Shown here piece after piece: positions 61,003 through 64,000 of a DNA stretch of 64,000 bases (position 1 is its first letter; every line of letters starts with the position of its first letter). The notes beneath the pieces are model-generated. The model was given only the letters and a program-made list of their open reading frames with translations, made no database searches and was not told the DNA's origin. The translations under genes were made by a program, and so were the position numbers. Origin of the DNA: Mesorhizobium sp. (GTDB lineage: Bacteria > Pseudomonadota > Alphaproteobacteria > Rhizobiales > Rhizobiaceae); the NCBI RefSeq assembly GCF_004962245.1, contig NZ_SUHQ01000023.1, positions 60,341 through 124,340 of the forward strand, in the 5' to 3' direction.

Positions 61003-61370
61003 TCAATCAGCCGTGGCCTTGTTGTCGAGCCGATAGCGCCGGACGCCATCCTTGCCGACTTCGCTGACAAGAGGCAGGCCAAGCTTTTTCTTCACAGTCC
61101 CGGACAGAAACCCGCGCACCGAATGAGGCTGCCAGCCTGTAGTCTCTACTAAGGCCTCAAGAGTAGCACCCTTGGCCAATCGGAGCTTCTTCAGGACGGT
61201 GTCCGTCTTCGTATCCGCAGGTTTAGGGTGTTACTTTTGGTCGCGACAGCCGCATGCGCGGCCGCCTGCTTCCGAGGGCGCTTGGGCGGGTTTGCCACCG
61301 CTTGAAGGGAGGTGTTCTCAGGCGCGCCAGCCCCTGTGCTTTCCGTTTGGTCGGTTTCGGCAATGCGCAT
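61003..61370 (-). pseudogene. DUF3489 family gene with a one-base frameshift
   Basis: The N-terminal part starts at ATG 61370 (MRIAETDQTEST..., then NPPKRPRKQAAAHAAVATKSNT). The C-terminal part, in another frame, reads ADTKTDTVLKKLRLAKGA..., LVETTGWQPHSVRGFLSG and KKKLGLPLVSEVGKDG, the DUF3489 domain, ending at 61003. The two frames join if one base is added in the GGG run at 61226-61228 (CCC on the coding strand), giving SNTPKPADTKTD. So the copy has most likely lost a base. A sequencing error cannot be excluded. Confidence 0.8.
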
Positions 61371-61719
61371 TGCTTTTCTCCATCAATGCCGGCTTCGGAC
61401 CGTCCGATGCCGGTACTGACAGGAGCCCGCGCTGGGGCGGGCTTTAGGCGAGGCGGCGGGGGTACGTCCCCCGGTCCCGACAGCAATGCTTGCCGCTCCA
61501 ACGAAGTCCAGCGGAACAAGCAATAATTTTGGGACCGCTTTGCCCCTCATGCTAGCCGCAGCGCTCGACTTTGCCGCCCATAAGCAGACACAGCGTAGGG
61601 GAGGGTTGGGCCGAAGGACGAAATTTCGCTTAAAGCGATAGCACGGTCTTGATAAGCCTGGGACAATGCTCGACATGTTCAAGACCTTTAAGACGCCATA
61701 AGCCTGACGGGATGAATCC
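61371..61719. other. Non-coding stretch upstream of the DUF3489 pseudogene
   Basis: No gene is seen in these 349 bases. They hold a hairpin AGCCCGC-GCTGGG-GCGGGCT (61424-61443) that runs into TTTA, and a palindrome CGGGGG-TACGT-CCCCCG (61457-61473). Both face the divergent genes and may be a terminator-like or regulatory structure for the module. The remainder is plain and probably carries the promoters of the pseudogene and of the gene at 61720. Confidence 0.6.
61424..61447 (+). terminator. GC-rich hairpin, terminator-like
   Basis: Perfect 7-bp stem AGCCCGC/GCGGGCT with a six-base loop followed by TTTA. The T run is short, so the call is weak. Confidence 0.35.
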
Positions 61720-62670
61720 ATGCCGCTTAGAGAAGCAATTGAACACCGCTATCCCCACGCGAGCGAACGGATCGCTGCTCTGCGTGAGAGTCTCATTGCC
61801 GCGTGTCAGCGCTATATTGATACCGGTCTTGGTGATCGGGATGCCGAGCGACGGCTGTGTTCGATAGACAACTCGATATATTGGCAACAACTGGCCGAAG
61901 TTCTCGTTGCGCACCAGCTTGAACTGGCAGGGGTGCGCTTCTTCCATCCCGCTGAAGGTCCCGACTTTTGCGTCGAGCACGAGGGACGGCGCATATGGAT
62001 CGAGGTCATCACGCCAACGCCTGCCAATGTACCCGAAGCGTGGTTGGCCCCGCCGGGCGGCGATGTGAGAGATTTCCCTCACGAAGCCATTCTCCTACGT
62101 TGGACCGCAGCCATCAAAGAGAAAGCAGAAAAGCTTCTGGGGAACGACCGCGGCCAGCAGGGCTATCTAGCGAGTGGCGTCGTGGCGGCGGATGACGCAT
62201 ATGTCATCGCTATTAGTCCCCGCCTACTGCGAGGATATGAAGGCGCGTTCGATTGTATCGATGGGATCAGCCAATTCCCGTTTGCAGTGGAAGCAACATT
62301 TGCTATCGGTCCGTTGCAGGTGCGGTTTAATCGCGAGACGTTGGAAGCCAGCGTACCCGAGCGTCAGCGGCGCATGCTAATACCTAAACCCAAAGGTGAG
62401 GCGGTTCCGGCGGACACTTTCCTCGACCATCGGTTCACTCCAGTCAGCGCAATTTGGGCGATTGATGCCGACGAAGGAACGTTGCTCGGGAAAGTTCCGC
62501 CATCGGCGATCGTCCACAATCCATTGGCGACTAATCCTGTGCCGACCGGACTACTGCCAGCCCAGGATGAATATGTGGCCCGCATCCTGGATGAGGACAA
62601 TTATCAGCTTGAGCGGATCGACTGCCGATTGCCTCCTGTTGAAGAAATGGCTGCGACAGTCGAACGGTAG
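61720..62670 (+). CDS. Uncharacterised protein with a possible PD-(D/E)XK-like core
   Basis: A 316-residue soluble protein. I recognise similar hypothetical proteins from rhizobia but no function. Residues 78-105 read GPDFCVEHEG then RRIWIEVITPTPAN, which resembles the PD...ExK core of restriction-type nucleases; the Lys is replaced by Ile (EVI), so activity is doubtful. Other conserved-looking segments are AILLRWTAAIKEKAEKLL, GISQFPFAVEATFAIGP and VHNPLATNPVPTGLLPAQ. It is divergent from the DUF3489/DUF2924/recombinase set, and its codons are less GC-rich than those of the core. Confidence 0.75.
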   Translation: MPLREAIEHRYPHASERIAALRESLIAACQRYIDTGLGDRDAERRLCSIDNSIYWQQLAEVLVAHQLELAGVRFFHPAEGPDFCVEHEGRRIWIEVITPTPANVPEAWLAPPGGDVRDFPHEAILLRWTAAIKEKAEKLLGNDRGQQGYLASGVVAADDAYVIAISPRLLRGYEGAFDCIDGISQFPFAVEATFAIGPLQVRFNRETLEASVPERQRRMLIPKPKGEAVPADTFLDHRFTPVSAIWAIDADEGTLLGKVPPSAIVHNPLATNPVPTGLLPAQDEYVARILDEDNYQLERIDCRLPPVEEMAATVER

Positions 62671-62943
62671 CGTGCGCATTCGCCTCCCTATTATTCGACG
62701 TGACCTTAACTGATATGATGTCGCATCGAATTGCCTCGGTGTGAGTCGCGTGACGCTGTTTGATACAGGGATTCTTCCCTTTGAATTGGTCTTTCACGTT
62801 CTTTGCGGCCGTATGAAAAAAAGTGGCGTTCCTATTGGGATGGCCGTACCCAGCCTTCAGCTAGCTTCACTTTTCCGGCACAATGCTCCTAACGAACAAA
62901 GCCATGGGCGCACTTGCTAGGTGATGCTCGGAGCTAGAGCGTT

Positions 62944-63573
62944 TCAGGTTTTGACGGAAGCATATCCTGCGTTGTTGAAATAGTTGGCGCATTCGTCTGG
63001 TTTGAACTGATCGATGAGGTGTCCGATGGCACGCCATGTGTCTTGGGCATTGGTCTTCTGAGCCATCCGCATCCAGTGCTTGATCTTGGCGAAGGCCTGC
63101 TCGATCGGGTTGAGATCAGGCGAGTATTTGGGCAGGAACCACAGCCGTGCGTTGACCGCCCTGAGCATAGAACGGATGACCTTGGCTTTGTGGCTGCCGA
63201 GGTTGTCGAGGATGACGATGTCGCCGGGCCGCAGCACTGGGATCAAGACCTGTTCGACATAGGCGCGGAAGCACTGGCCATTGATCGGGCCATCGAAGAC
63301 GCATGGCGCGGTGAGCCGATCGAGGCGCAGGGCGCCGAGAAAGGTGAGCGTCTTCCAGCGGCCATGCGGGGCAAAGCCGATCAGGCGTTTGCCCTTGGCT
63401 CCCCAGCCGCGCAACGGCGCCATGTTCGTTCTGATCCAGGTCTCGTCGATGAAGACGAGGCGCTTTGGATCCAGCCGCTGTTGCCACACTTTCCAGCGCT
63501 CGCGACGTCGTGCGATGTCGGCCCTGCCGCGCTCAAGGGCGAACAGTGTTTTTTTTGAACCGCAGGCCTTCAC
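62944..63573 (-). CDS. IS630 transposase, catalytic part (orfB)
   Basis: The DDE catalytic domain: FIDETW, VILDNLGSHKAK and YSPDLNPIEQAFAKIKHWMR supply Asp, Asp and Glu. As a separate frame it would start at 63573, but it is probably made by a -1 shift on the A8 run shared with orfA. The 209 residues are intact. Confidence 0.9.
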   Translation of the reverse strand: MKACGSKKTLFALERGRADIARRRERWKVWQQRLDPKRLVFIDETWIRTNMAPLRGWGAKGKRLIGFAPHGRWKTLTFLGALRLDRLTAPCVFDGPINGQCFRAYVEQVLIPVLRPGDIVILDNLGSHKAKVIRSMLRAVNARLWFLPKYSPDLNPIEQAFAKIKHWMRMAQKTNAQDTWRAIGHLIDQFKPDECANYFNNAGYASVKT

Positions 63574-63892
63574 GGCGCAGGAACTCCCACACCGCCGTAT
63601 GAGAAACCGCCACGCCGCGCTCGGCCAGCTCCGCCTTCAGACGATGCAGCGACAGATGCGATGTCTGATTGATCCGCTCCACGATGAAGGCGCGGTGTGG
63701 CTCCAGAACGCGCTTGCGATGACCACCCATCTTGCCAGGCGCGACGCTGCCGGTCGCTCGATAGCGTTGCGACCACTTCACCACAGAGGAAACCGCAACA
63801 CCGAACCGATCGGCTACCGCACGGCAACTGTCGCCCGATCGAACGGCCGAAACAACACGCTCACGAAGATCATTGGAATAGGCTCGTGTCAT
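63533..63892 (-). CDS. IS630 transposase, DNA-binding part (orfA)
   Basis: A 119-residue N-terminal helix-turn-helix part: AYSNDLRERVVSAVRSGDSC, VAVSSVVKWSQRYR, then LSLHRLKAELAERGVAVSHTAVWEFLRREGL. It ends FKKNTVRP just past a run of eight A residues. The ATG at 63892 is used. Confidence 0.9.
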   Translation of the reverse strand: MTRAYSNDLRERVVSAVRSGDSCRAVADRFGVAVSSVVKWSQRYRATGSVAPGKMGGHRKRVLEPHRAFIVERINQTSHLSLHRLKAELAERGVAVSHTAVWEFLRREGLRFKKNTVRP

Positions 63893-64000
63893 GCATGCTG
63901 GCCTCCTATCCAGCATGCAGTTTGAATCACAATCCAACCCTTGTGGGAATCTGGAGGCTTCTGTGAGGTCCGCATGCTCAACGGAGCACACCCGCTAGTC

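Larger units (their letters stand above)
62937..63934 (-). mobile_element. IS630-family insertion sequence
   Basis: Two overlapping frames on the minus strand encode an IS630-type transposase. The ends are tentative: GAGCGTTTCAGGTTTTGA at the left and GATTGTGATTCAAACTG (read on the minus strand) at the right are weakly alike. A TA lies at 62935-62936 as the target would require; the right TA is not evident. Confidence 0.75.

Overview
This window reads as chromosome of a GC-rich alphaproteobacterium of the order Hyphomicrobiales, most likely Mesorhizobium or a close relative. The grounds are protein-level resemblance, an aerobic-type CobS/CobT cobaltochelatase pair, a CpdR-like regulator next to hpt and ftsEX, a TIGR02302 protein, CtrA-type sites, a SAM-II riboswitch before metX, and families of short palindromic intergenic repeats as described in rhizobia. 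No database search was possible, so the genus is an inference.

Layout. 1-4495: the tail of one ABC ATPase gene, then a ugpBAEC-type glycerol-3-phosphate importer operon (minus strand). 4709-8427: tlpA, divergent from argH-lptM-lysA (arginine and lysine/DAP synthesis). 8522-14715: an ArsR-type regulator divergent from a threonine dehydratase-like gene, a large TIGR02302 envelope protein, and a LysR regulator divergent from an EamA transporter whose leader holds a terminator. 14733-22751: a cell-cycle and envelope block (cpdR-like, hpt, a membrane protein, ftsE, ftsX, a YdcF protein, a PlsC-like acyltransferase). It is interrupted at 19133-21848 by a small LysR-linked redox cassette. 22777-31539: a LysE exporter, aldo/keto reductase, ChaC, DUF2125, a PfkB kinase, tyrC-hisC, and the SAM-II controlled metX-metW pair. 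31564-41671: small enzymes, a vWA (DUF1194) secreted protein, a BacA/YddA-type ABC protein, a methyltransferase, gloB, membrane proteins, rpmB, and a YhhQ-type queuosine precursor transporter whose start codon sits in a preQ1-I-like pseudoknot. 41703-46923: a phytase-like protein, cobT, cobS, a J-domain protein and bolA. 46927-58344: a hydrolase, a translationally coupled aroK-aroB-CBS-domain set, xerD, accA, an L,D-transpeptidase, tusA, a CobW-type GTPase, a D,D-carboxypeptidase and an M20 amidohydrolase.

At 58515-58591 lies tRNA-Arg(CCT). Everything after it looks acquired: base composition is visibly less GC-rich, and the genes are a large serine recombinase, a DUF2924 gene, a DUF3489 gene broken by a one-base frameshift, an uncharacterised protein with a possible PD-(D/E)XK-like core, and an IS630-family element reaching close to the window end. 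This is the part most likely to hold an undescribed system: a tRNA-linked DUF3489-DUF2924-recombinase module facing a possible nuclease gene.

Short repeats recur through the core. Family A (outer arms GACCATGATC / GATCATGGTC) sits directly on the stop codons of four genes. Family B (about 100 bp) occurs three times, and one copy supplies the apparent start and first part of a signal peptide. Family C is a CGCGTCC/GGACGCG hairpin.
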